Below, in pieces: positions 32,509 through 38,878 of a DNA stretch of 38,878 nucleotides. The notes under the pieces were generated by a model that had not been told where the DNA came from, did no database searches, and was given only the letters and a program-made list of their open reading frames with translations. Both the position numbers and the translations under genes were made by a program. The stretch is from Myxococcales bacterium (GTDB lineage: Bacteria > Myxococcota > Myxococcia > Myxococcales > Myxococcaceae): positions 1 to 38,878 of the forward strand of contig JADLDB010000143.1 in assembly GCA_020846875.1 (NCBI GenBank), given 5' to 3'. How positions within the stretch are numbered: the stretch's first letter is position 1; the number at the start of each line of letters is the position of its first letter.

Positions 32509-33321
32509 GTGGCGCCGCTCTTCTGGAAGTACCCCCGTCCCCTCGTCGAAGGCCGCCTGGTGCGCCGCTACGAGCGCTTCATCGCCGAGGTGCGCGTCGG
32601 CCGGCAGGTGGTGCGCGCCCACTGCGTCAACCCGGGGCGTATGGAAGGCCTGGTGGTGCCCGGGGCGCGGGTGTGGCTGAGCGAGGCGCGCCACGAGCGG
32701 GCGCTCAAGTACACGTGGGAGCTCATCGAGCTGGAGGGTGTCCTCATCGGCGCGAACACGTCGCTGCCCAACGCGCTGGTGCGGCGCGTGCTGGAGGAGC
32801 GCCTCCTGCCCGGCTTCGACGACGTGACGGCTCTGGCGGCGGAGCGCGCCTTCGGCCGGGGCCACCGGGTGGACTTCCTGCTCGACACGCCGCGCGGCGA
32901 GCACCTGGTGGAGGTGAAGAACTGCCACCTCGTCTACCCCGACGGCCTGGGCTACTTCCCCGACTCGCACAGCGAGCGCGCGGTGGCGCACGTGGACGCG
33001 CTGGCCCGGCAGGTGAAGCGGGGGAAGCGGGCCACGGTGCTCTTCACTCTCCAGCGGGAAGACGGCAACGGCCTGCGGCCCAGCGCCCGGCACGCGCCCG
33101 AGTTCGCCACCGCGGCGCGCCGCGCGGTGAAGGTGGGCGTGGCGATGCGCGCAGTGCGCCTGCTGCCGTCGCTGGAGGGCTTTCGCTTCGGCGGGGAGGT
33201 GCCTGTGGACGTGAGCGTCTACGACGCGCAGGCGGTGGCGCCCTGGGCCCGGGCGCTGGAGGCCACCTCCGGCTGGCTGCGCAAGGACGGCGCCATGGCG
33301 GGCAGGCGCTTGGGCGGCTGA
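32509..33321 (+). CDS. sfsA: SfsA family DNA/RNA nuclease-fold protein
   Basis: A 270-residue protein with the SfsA N-terminal OB-like region (RYERFIAEVRVGRQVVRAHC then VNPGRMEGLVVPGARVWLS) and the C-terminal PD-(D/E)xK-type fold: HRVDFLL supplies the Asp and HLVEVKNC the Glu-x-Lys. Named from E. coli sugar fermentation stimulation protein A; the family is reported to bind DNA, and nuclease activity is inferred from the fold. GTG start at 32509. About 25-30 residues longer at the C-terminus than typical members. A single gene, convergent with the GST gene through a shared hairpin terminator. Confidence 0.92.
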   Translation: MAPLFWKYPRPLVEGRLVRRYERFIAEVRVGRQVVRAHCVNPGRMEGLVVPGARVWLSEARHERALKYTWELIELEGVLIGANTSLPNALVRRVLEERLLPGFDDVTALAAERAFGRGHRVDFLLDTPRGEHLVEVKNCHLVYPDGLGYFPDSHSERAVAHVDALARQVKRGKRATVLFTLQREDGNGLRPSARHAPEFATAARRAVKVGVAMRAVRLLPSLEGFRFGGEVPVDVSVYDAQAVAPWARALEATSGWLRKDGAMAGRRLGG

Positions 33322-33464
33322 AAAGCGCAGACCTCCGGCCGGCGCGCCCGCTGGGACCTGCCGCCGCGCGTGCGCGACAGCGGTGGTGGTGGTGGCGGCG
33401 CCTGCCAGCCTCCGCCGCTGCCCGAGCCGTCGCCCAGCCCGCCGCTCCAGCCGTGACCAAGAGA

Positions 33465-33495
33465 CTTCCTCTCCCCCATCGTGGGTGAGGGGAAG
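33465..33495. terminator. Bidirectional hairpin terminator between convergent genes
   Basis: CTTCCTCTCCCCCA (33465-33478) pairs with TGGGTGAGGGGAAG (33482-33495) through a three-base loop: a 14-bp stem with one mismatch and one G-T pair. It lies between the ends of sfsA (33321) and the GST gene (33501) and can serve both strands. Flanking A/T bases are few. Confidence 0.65.
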
Positions 33496-33500
33496 AAACC

Positions 33501-34208
33501 TTAGGCCGCGGACACCCCGACTCCTGCAGCCCTCATCACATCCTCCACGAGCGCCTTGAGCCGCTTCCGCTCGTCCAGCCGCGCGGCCCACCACGGCGCG
33601 ACGCGCGGGTGAAGCTGGGCCAGCATGGCCGAGACGCCCACGTCTGCGGCGGTGAGCGCGTCGCCGGTGAGGAAGCGCCGGCCGTCGAGCCGCTGCTCCA
33701 GGGCGTCGAGGTGCCGCTCGAACTCTGCCTTCACCAGCGCCGGCGCGCGGGTGGTGAGGCCGTGGGCCTTCAGCTTGGCGCGCGTCTGCCGGCGGCCGAC
33801 GGTGGGCCCCAGCAGGCGCAGCGGGGCGGGGAACATGCGCCGGAAGTGGGGGGCGAGCCGCTGCCAGCCCTCGGGGTCCTCGAACTTCGCGTACACGCCG
33901 AACCAGTAGAGCGACTCGTCGGCCCAGTCTTCGAGCAGCTCGACGTCGCCGCCGCCGGGAAACAGCTTCGGCCCGTCGCGCACCTTCGCGTCCAGCACCC
34001 GCAGGATGTGGGACGAGTCCTCGTGGCCTTCACCGTCCAGCACCAGGTACGGCAGCTTGCCGCGCGGGTTGACCGTCTTCGCGAACAGCGTGTCGCGGGT
34101 GGTGAAGGCCATGCCCTTGAGCCGCAGCGCCACGTGCACCTTGAGACAGAAGGGCGAGAGCGAGGGGAGGAAGTCGTACGGCGGTAGTTGATGGAGGACG
34201 GTCGGCAC
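33501..34208 (-). CDS. Glutathione S-transferase family, metaxin/FAXC-like
   Basis: A 235-residue protein with a thioredoxin-fold N-terminus: FLPSLSPFCLKVHVALRLKG, then NPRGKLPYLVLDG (cis-Pro) and EDSSHIL, the glutathione gamma-Glu contact. The helical C-terminus includes LDGRRFLTGDALTAADVGVS, the GST_C landmark with its N-cap Asp. The 'LSPFCLKV' active-site segment and the ADESLYWFGVY helix resemble metaxin/FAXC-type GSTs rather than classic detoxifying ones. GTG start at 34208. Substrate unknown. Confidence 0.88.
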   Translation of the reverse strand: MPTVLHQLPPYDFLPSLSPFCLKVHVALRLKGMAFTTRDTLFAKTVNPRGKLPYLVLDGEGHEDSSHILRVLDAKVRDGPKLFPGGGDVELLEDWADESLYWFGVYAKFEDPEGWQRLAPHFRRMFPAPLRLLGPTVGRRQTRAKLKAHGLTTRAPALVKAEFERHLDALEQRLDGRRFLTGDALTAADVGVSAMLAQLHPRVAPWWAARLDERKRLKALVEDVMRAAGVGVSAA

Positions 34209-34229
34209 CCGCCCACTCTACGACGCGCT

Positions 34230-34620
34230 TCAGTGCAGGGTGGCCGGCTCGAGGTAGCTGTCGGTTAAACCCCAACAGCGCGGTGACGTCGCGCACGTTG
34301 GAGACGATCCCCAGCGCGGCGCGCACCGCGCCGGTCGTCTTGCCCTGAATGAGGCGGACGAAGTCCTGGTAGCTGAGCCGCTCCTTGTCCTTGAAGCACT
34401 CCACCAGCTCGTCCTCGGTGAAGCCCAGGGCCATCTCGCGCGCGCCGGGGTTGCAGTGGCAGCCGGGGTAGTCGAGGTACACCTGGTGGGTGGCGTCGAG
34501 CCGCCAGTACTCGGAGGCGCGCAAGGCGTCGCAGACGCGCGTCTGCCCGTACTCCGGGTACGTGGCCAGCACGTCCCGCTCTTCGGCGCTGAGCGCAGTG
34601 TCGTCGTCGCGCAGGTCCAT
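34230..34620 (-). pseudogene. Class V aminotransferase, internally deleted
   Basis: ATG 34620, preceded by GGAGG, starts a natural N-terminus (ERDVLATYPEYGQTRVCDAL, then WRLDATHQVYLDYPG) of a PLP-dependent NifS/MoCo-sulfurase-like aminotransferase. Directly after 'YLDYPG' comes CHCNPGAREMALGFTEDELV, then GKTTGAVRAALGIVSN, which is the C-terminal catalytic-Cys loop and tail of the same family. The PLP-lysine and about 250-300 central residues are missing, with the junction near 34462-34470. A +1 frameshift around 34272-34276 (GGGGTTTAACC) separates the frame from the natural ending GLTDSYLEPATLH. Clearly non-functional as an enzyme. Confidence 0.75.
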
Positions 34621-34702
34621 GGCCCCTCCGCCCGGTGGCTGCACCGGCCTCGGAAGTAACCGCGGACGCGCCGAGCCGCTGGAGTTTCCTCCCGGGTGGG
34701 AG

Positions 34703-36460
34703 TCAGGGCAGCGGCGAGCGCGGCGCCGCCTGCGAGAAGCGCCGCCCGAAGCGCACCTCTTCCGGGTACGGCAGGGTGTGGATGACCCGGCCTTCCTCCA
34801 GCTGTCGCTTCACCTTCCGCCACCACGCCGCCTGGAAGAGATCCGGGTGGTGCCGCGAGAGCGCCGCCGCCACCCGCGGCGAGGTCTCGAGGAAGTGGCG
34901 CCACTCCTCGGGGAAGACGTCGTGCGGGCCCACCGAGAACCAGGCCTCCCCGCGCGTCTCGTCTTCGTCGTGCGTGGCCGTTGGCAGCTCGCGGAAGCTC
35001 ACCTTCGTCACCGGCTCCAGCTCGTCGTAGTCGTAGAAGACGACGCGCCCCAGGCGGGTGACGCCGAAGTTCTTGTACAGCAGATCGCCCGCGAAGATGT
35101 TCGCCGCCGCCAGCTCCTTGAGGCACCGGCCGTAGTCGTTGATGGCCTGGTCCGCCTCCTCGTCGCTGCAGGACAGCAGGTAGAGGTCCAGCGGCCTCAG
35201 CCGCCGCTCGATGTAGACGTGCTTCACGAACACCGTGTCCTCCGTCACGTCGAGCAGCGAGGGCACGCTCTTCTGGAGCTCCTCGAGCAGCTCGGGGGAG
35301 AAGCGTGCCTTCGGGAAGGCCACGTCCGAGTACTCCAGCATGTCGGCCATGCGCCCGGCGCGATCGGTGCGCTTGACGTGCTGGTAGCGGTCCACCACCG
35401 CCTGGCGATCGACGTCCTTGGGCGGCAGCGCCTTGTCGCGGATGACCTTGAAGACGTAGGGGAAGCTCGGCAGCGTGAAGACGCCCATCACCAGGCCCTT
35501 CGTGCCCGGCGCGAGGACGAACGGATCCGTCGAGTGCCGCAGGTGGTGCAGGAAGTCCCGGTAGAAGAGCGCCTTGGACATCTTCCCCAGGCCCAGCATG
35601 CCGTACAGCTCCCAGGACGGCTTGGTGGGCAGCATGCGCTGTAGGAAGGTGACGTAGGTGGCGGGCACGTCGGCGTCGACGAGGAAGTCGGCGCGCGTGG
35701 ACGAGAAGAGGATCGTCAACTGCTTCGGGTCCAGGATGACCGCGTCCAGCACCAGGCGGCCCGCGCCGTCGTGGAGGATGGGCACCACGAAGGGCCAGCG
35801 CTCGATGCCGTTGAGCGCGCGGCCCACGATGTAGGCGACGTTCCCGCGGAAGAAGAGCGACTCCAGCACCTGGAGCTGGTGGTTGGGCTCCACCTTCAAG
35901 GGGCGGGGCAGCGCCAGCCGCAGCGCCCGCACCACCTGGCCCACGTCGCGCTTCACGTCGGCGAAGGACCTCGAGAGGCGGAAGTCGGCCACCACCTTCT
36001 CCAGCGTGGAGCGCAGCCCGCTCCTGCCCGGGTAGTAGCAGCGGTACGACGGCTCCTCGAGGTCCAGGTACTCGGTGGAGACGCTCGGCCGCACGAAGAT
36101 GAACTGGTTCAAGAAGTACGTGCGGTGGAGGATCCGGCAGGACACCGAGTTGAAGAAGACCTCGGCCAGCTCGGGCTGCCGGTGGCTGAGCAAGAGCGCG
36201 ATGTACTCCAGCTTCACCTGGCCCCAGTGGCGCTCGTCCAGCACCTCGGCGGGGAAGTCGCGCCGCAACAGCTCGACGCACTCGGTGACGCGGGCGTCGT
36301 AGTAGTCGACGCGCTCGCCCAGCACCCGCTGAATGGTGCGCCACTCGCCGTTCTCGAACAGCAGCCGGGCGGAGTGCCCGACGTGGCGCATCAGCGCGTA
36401 GTGCTTCTCGAAGCCGTCGAGCATGGCCCGGGCGATGCGGGCCTCGACGTGCGGGCTCAT
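34703..36460 (-). CDS. aceK: Isocitrate dehydrogenase kinase/phosphatase
   Basis: A 585-residue protein, close to the 578 of E. coli AceK. N-terminal regulatory half: GFEKHYALMRHVGHSARLLF, RTYFLNQFIFVRPSVSTEYL. The kinase half has the ATP-binding segment PGTKGLVMGVFTLPSFPYVF then KVIRDK and the catalytic core GDLLYKNFGVTRLGRVVFYD then YDELEP. AceK phosphorylates isocitrate dehydrogenase, sending isocitrate to the glyoxylate shunt, and also reverses it. Start ATG at 36460; a TTG at 36481 in frame is less likely. No aceA or aceB lies in the window, so it is separated from the usual operon partners. It follows the 336-residue gene by 31 bp and may share its transcript. Confidence 0.95.
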   Translation of the reverse strand: MSPHVEARIARAMLDGFEKHYALMRHVGHSARLLFENGEWRTIQRVLGERVDYYDARVTECVELLRRDFPAEVLDERHWGQVKLEYIALLLSHRQPELAEVFFNSVSCRILHRTYFLNQFIFVRPSVSTEYLDLEEPSYRCYYPGRSGLRSTLEKVVADFRLSRSFADVKRDVGQVVRALRLALPRPLKVEPNHQLQVLESLFFRGNVAYIVGRALNGIERWPFVVPILHDGAGRLVLDAVILDPKQLTILFSSTRADFLVDADVPATYVTFLQRMLPTKPSWELYGMLGLGKMSKALFYRDFLHHLRHSTDPFVLAPGTKGLVMGVFTLPSFPYVFKVIRDKALPPKDVDRQAVVDRYQHVKRTDRAGRMADMLEYSDVAFPKARFSPELLEELQKSVPSLLDVTEDTVFVKHVYIERRLRPLDLYLLSCSDEEADQAINDYGRCLKELAAANIFAGDLLYKNFGVTRLGRVVFYDYDELEPVTKVSFRELPTATHDEDETRGEAWFSVGPHDVFPEEWRHFLETSPRVAAALSRHHPDLFQAAWWRKVKRQLEEGRVIHTLPYPEEVRFGRRFSQAAPRSPLP

Positions 36461-36491
36461 GTCCCTGGCAAGAGGAGGCAAGCCTCTCTCG

Positions 36492-37502
36492 CTACTCCTG
36501 CGTCACCGTGAGGCCCGGCGTCACCTGGAAGCCCCACGCCTTCAGGATGGCGACGGGGTCGACGAACTTCGCCCCGTCCTCCTTCAGCTTGCCCAGGCGG
36601 CCGGACATGCCGACGTAGTTCACCACGCCGTTCTCCATGTGGAGGTGGCCGTTGAAGAGCATCTGCTTGCCGCGGCCCAGCGAGGCGGTGGTGAGGATGA
36701 GGCCTGGATCGCCCTTGCTGCGGCGCGAGGCGGGCACGGCGTGCACCGAGCCGTCCGCGAGAATGGCGAAGTTCGACGCGTACTTCTGGCCGCCGGGGCC
36801 GCGGGCCAGGGTGTCCGGCCAGTGGGCCTCGTCGTATAGCTCGGTGATGCGGCCGTTGCCCTTGATGGTGACCTTCTCGAACTCGGCCACCGCGTCCTGC
36901 CTCGAGCCCTTGTAGCCCTTGAGCACGTTCAGCGTCTGGGGCGTGTTCATGTCGTCGGCGATCTTCTTCGGCGTCAGCTCGGTGTGGCTGAAGGCCAGGC
37001 TGTCGGTGGCCTTGGACTGCTGCGAGTAGGGGTTGAACTTCCCTTCCACCGTCATCTCGGGCTCGCCGTGAGACGTGTCGTAGACGGGGTCGGGCTTGAG
37101 CTCGCGCACGTCGTAGGCGATGGCGCCGCCCTTGAGCGCGTCGGTGACGACCTGCTTCACCGCTTCGGGGATCTCCGAGCCCCCGAAGGACTTCGTGGCC
37201 ACGCCCGGCGCCAGCAGCTTCTCGGCCTCGCCAGACAGCCTGGAGGCGCTCACCTGCACGCGGCGGTTCTGCTGGGCCGCCCAGGCCCGCAGGTCGTCGA
37301 CCTCACCCAGCTTGCTCTGCAGCTTCCGCTTGGCGGCGGGGTCCATCATCCCGGCGAACTTGTCCGCCTCCTGCTTGATGGCCGCCTGCTCCTCCTTCGA
37401 GATGGACCCGGCGGAGGTGAGGATGGTGTCGACGTCCCTGGAGTCGATCCTCCTATCCATCGTCACCTGCGAAAACGCGTTCTTCACGTCGCGGACGGAC
37501 AT
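36492..37502 (-). CDS. Unknown 336-residue protein
   Basis: Starts at ATG 37502 with GGGAG six bases upstream. No signal peptide or membrane segment. The first 85 residues are helical (DVKNAFSQVTMDRRIDSRDV, KEEQAAIKQEADKFAGMMDP). The rest is mixed alpha/beta with AFSHTELTPKKIADDMNTP, GSVHAVPASRRSKGDPG and a conserved-looking block MLFNGHLHMENGVVNYVGMS. His residues in HLHM could be catalytic or metal ligands, but nothing else supports this. The helical N-terminus of EF-hand-like length and the absence of a signal recall delivered effectors or scaffold proteins in myxobacteria; speculative. I do not recognise the family. Confidence 0.7.
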   Translation of the reverse strand: MSVRDVKNAFSQVTMDRRIDSRDVDTILTSAGSISKEEQAAIKQEADKFAGMMDPAAKRKLQSKLGEVDDLRAWAAQQNRRVQVSASRLSGEAEKLLAPGVATKSFGGSEIPEAVKQVVTDALKGGAIAYDVRELKPDPVYDTSHGEPEMTVEGKFNPYSQQSKATDSLAFSHTELTPKKIADDMNTPQTLNVLKGYKGSRQDAVAEFEKVTIKGNGRITELYDEAHWPDTLARGPGGQKYASNFAILADGSVHAVPASRRSKGDPGLILTTASLGRGKQMLFNGHLHMENGVVNYVGMSGRLGKLKEDGAKFVDPVAILKAWGFQVTPGLTVTQE

Positions 37503-37605
37503 GGGGGCTCCCGAAGTGCTGCGGTGAAGTGGGGGAGCGTGCCCCACGGTGCCGGAGTTGTCACGAAGGCCCCGTCACGGCGGCGTTTCAGGAGACGGCG
37601 CAGCC

Positions 37606-38145
37606 TCAGCCGATGTGAATCGCCGAGCCCCCGCCGCTCTTCCACGACTCGGGGACGAAGCGGTGCCACCAGGGGGGCGGGGGGAGATCGCCCGCGGCGT
37701 GTACGGCCATGTGGACGGTGACACGCCACCGGGAGCCGGGCTCGAGGCCGGGGCGCTTCACCGGAGGCGTGCGCTCGAGGGCCTGGGCGAAGCAGGGGAG
37801 GAGCAGCGCCGGGAGGTCGCCGCGGGGCACCTCGCGCGCGAAGACGAGCTGCATGCCGTCGGGGTGGTGCTCGAAGAGGAGGTCGAAGACGACCACGTCG
37901 CCCTGCGCGCCGCCGTAATGCTCGACGTTGCAGTGCACGAGGTCCTCGTTCGCCACGCGGAAGACTTCCTGCACCACGGCCCGCTTGAGGGGATCGACGC
38001 CCCACTCCTTCTCGGGCGACTCGGGCAGCGACGCCCACGGCGTGTCGAAGCCGGGCGGGCGCGCGCGCGGGGGCCGCTGGAACACCAACAGTCCAAGGGC
38101 GCCGAGGGCGAGCACCACGAGGGCGGCGAGGACCACGCGCTTCAC
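37606..38145 (-). CDS. Single-pass membrane protein, unknown
   Basis: From GTG 38145 the 179-residue protein has one membrane segment (VVLAALVVLALGALGLLVFQ) then Arg-Pro-rich RPPRARPPG. The soluble domain of about 150 residues includes DPLKRAVVQEVFRVANEDLV, VVVFDLLFEHHPDGMQLVFA and RWRVTVHMAVHAAG. It has one pair of close Cys only (HCNVEH ... LLPCFAQAL). It could be a periplasmic domain anchored at the N-terminus. No family recognised. The GTG is chosen because it begins just before the hydrophobic stretch; an ATG at 38205 would add 20 residues. Confidence 0.65.
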   Translation of the reverse strand: MKRVVLAALVVLALGALGLLVFQRPPRARPPGFDTPWASLPESPEKEWGVDPLKRAVVQEVFRVANEDLVHCNVEHYGGAQGDVVVFDLLFEHHPDGMQLVFAREVPRGDLPALLLPCFAQALERTPPVKRPGLEPGSRWRVTVHMAVHAAGDLPPPPWWHRFVPESWKSGGGSAIHIG

Positions 38146-38261
38146 GCCGCGAAGTGTAGACGGGGCTTCCAGACGAGTGAAACGACTGATGAAGTCCGCT
38201 CCCACGGTCGGGCGGTGTCTTCCTCTTCAGCGGGCGCACATGAGAGTGGGCGCGGCGCAGC

Positions 38262-38675
38262 CTACTCGCCCAGCACCTTGACGATCACCCGCTTGCGCCG
38301 CTGCCCGTCGAACTCCGCGTAGAAGATCTGCTGCCAGGGCCCCAGGTCCAGCTTCCCCTTCGTGATGGGGACGATCACCTGGTGGTGGATCAGCAGGGAT
38401 TTCAGGTGCGCGTCCCCGTTGTCCTCGCCGGTGCGGTGGTGGCGGTAGCCCTCCTTGAAGGGGGCCAGCCCTTCGAGCCACTCCCAGAGGTCCTCCCACA
38501 GGCCGGGCTCGTCGTCGTTGACGAACACGCCCGCGGTGATGTGCATCGCCGAGACGAGCACCATGCCTTCCTGCACGCCGGACTGGTGCACCAGCTTCGC
38601 CACGGTGTCGGTGACCCGCACCAGCTCGCGGCGCTGCTTCGTCTCGTACCAGAGGTACTCCGTCAGGCTCTTCAT
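38262..38675 (-). CDS. YjbQ/UPF0047 family protein
   Basis: A 137-residue protein of the usual family length (E. coli YjbQ 138). Signature stretches are [39 protein letters not shown] and [20 protein letters not shown]. The family is often annotated as secondary thiamine-phosphate synthase because members can complement thiamine auxotrophs; the physiological role is unsettled. Conserved His and Asp/Glu residues form the presumed active site. ATG 38675 gives the family N-terminus ([18 protein letters not shown]); upstream in-frame sequence is not family-like. Confidence 0.92.
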   Translation of the reverse strand: MKSLTEYLWYETKQRRELVRVTDTVAKLVHQSGVQEGMVLVSAMHITAGVFVNDDEPGLWEDLWEWLEGLAPFKEGYRHHRTGEDNGDAHLKSLLIHHQVIVPITKGKLDLGPWQQIFYAEFDGQRRKRVIVKVLGE

Positions 38676-38774
38676 GCCCCGGCTGATAGCGCGAGCGGGG
38701 AGGGGAGGAAACCGACCGAGAAATTCCGTGCTTACAGCCCCGGTGGTACGTTGACGCACCTGCTGTAGCACTCC

Positions 38775-38878
38775 ATGGCCGAGAAGAAGGACACGACCGC
38801 AAAAGCGCGCGCGCCCGGGCCCGAACTGCGCCTGGTCGATCGTCGTGCCTTCGTGGGCTTCCCGGAGCTGGAGCTCGC
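38775..38878 (+). CDS. 5' end of a gene running off the window
   Basis: From ATG 38775 a frame stays open to the edge, reading [20 protein letters not shown] and [15 protein letters not shown]. It is a charged, probably disordered N-terminus followed by the start of a beta-like region; too short to assign. There is no clear Shine-Dalgarno sequence. The gene is divergent from the YjbQ-family gene, with about 100 bp between their starts. Confidence 0.5.
   Translation, partial: MAEKKDTTAKARAPGPELRLVDRRAFVGFPELEL

Noticed and set aside
34230-36344. A 704-codon minus-strand frame running through aceK and the aminotransferase remnant
   Set aside because: It is the out-of-frame reading of aceK. 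Only its last 13 codons are of interest, as the probable original tail of the aminotransferase.
1-38878. tRNA, rRNA, riboswitch and origin signals
   Set aside because: I looked for cloverleaf-like ends, rRNA cores and DnaA-box clusters and saw none that I can support by eye.

Overview
The window is a GC-rich chromosomal segment (about 70% G+C in the lines I counted) that looks like a fruiting myxobacterium or close relative in the Myxococcota. The grounds are many secreted lipoproteins with Gly-rich linkers after the lipobox (often with 'DAGGG'), an 11-copy Cys-rich repeat of the 'myxococcus cysteine-rich / DUF4215' type, an M36-like metalloprotease ending in a MYXO-CTERM sorting tail (GCGC, one membrane helix, Arg cluster), FHA and MoxR proteins, and many 4-bp ATGA/GTGA gene overlaps. 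I do not name a genus. No rRNA, tRNA or CRISPR array is visible.

Layout. 1-653: a cut gene and a truncated IS3-family element. 654-3672 (minus): three overlapping genes for secreted lipoproteins, a VWA protein, a metzincin-like protein (HExxHxxGxxHD) and a small partner. 3673-4917: a graveyard with fragments of two more transposase types and an RHS/YD-repeat protein, plus a GC dip. 4918-7876 (plus): a soluble FtsH-like AAA+/M41 protein, an 88-residue partner and an FHA protein. 8025-14198 (plus): three exported lipoproteins (Cys-rich repeat protein, alpha/beta hydrolase, glycoside-hydrolase-like protein). 14351-18603 (plus): a 1077-residue protein overlapping a MoxR-type AAA+ ATPase. 18670-20180: a two-gene ABC-2 type exporter. 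20177-20627: a decayed Cys-rich gene. 20646-21320: family 5 uracil-DNA glycosylase. 21327-26775 (minus): LysM/Cys-His protein, Cys-rich lipoprotein, nucleotidyltransferase, M36-like protease. 26897-32379 (plus): Ig-like/beta-propeller lipoprotein, an amino-acid type ABC importer with the binding protein fused to the permease, and a run of four tiny lipoproteins. 32509-33321: sfsA. 33501-38675 (minus): metaxin-like GST, an internally deleted class V aminotransferase pseudogene, aceK, two unknown proteins and a YjbQ-family protein. A gene starting at 38775 runs off the right edge.

How the genes may work together. The two parts I find most interesting are the AAA+/protease/FHA cluster (4918-7876) and the 1077-residue/MoxR pair (14351-18603), which are separated by unrelated lipoprotein genes. 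FtsH-like peptidase, MoxR ATPase and large accessory proteins are the ingredients of the 'ternary' conflict systems I recall being described in multicellular prokaryotes, but no cytoplasmic vWA partner is in this window. The four tandem micro-lipoproteins at 31262-32379, which share a C-x(8-10)-C hairpin, and the VWA/metzincin lipoprotein operon at 654-3672 are the best candidates for undescribed envelope systems. All family assignments come from motifs read by eye; no database search was possible.
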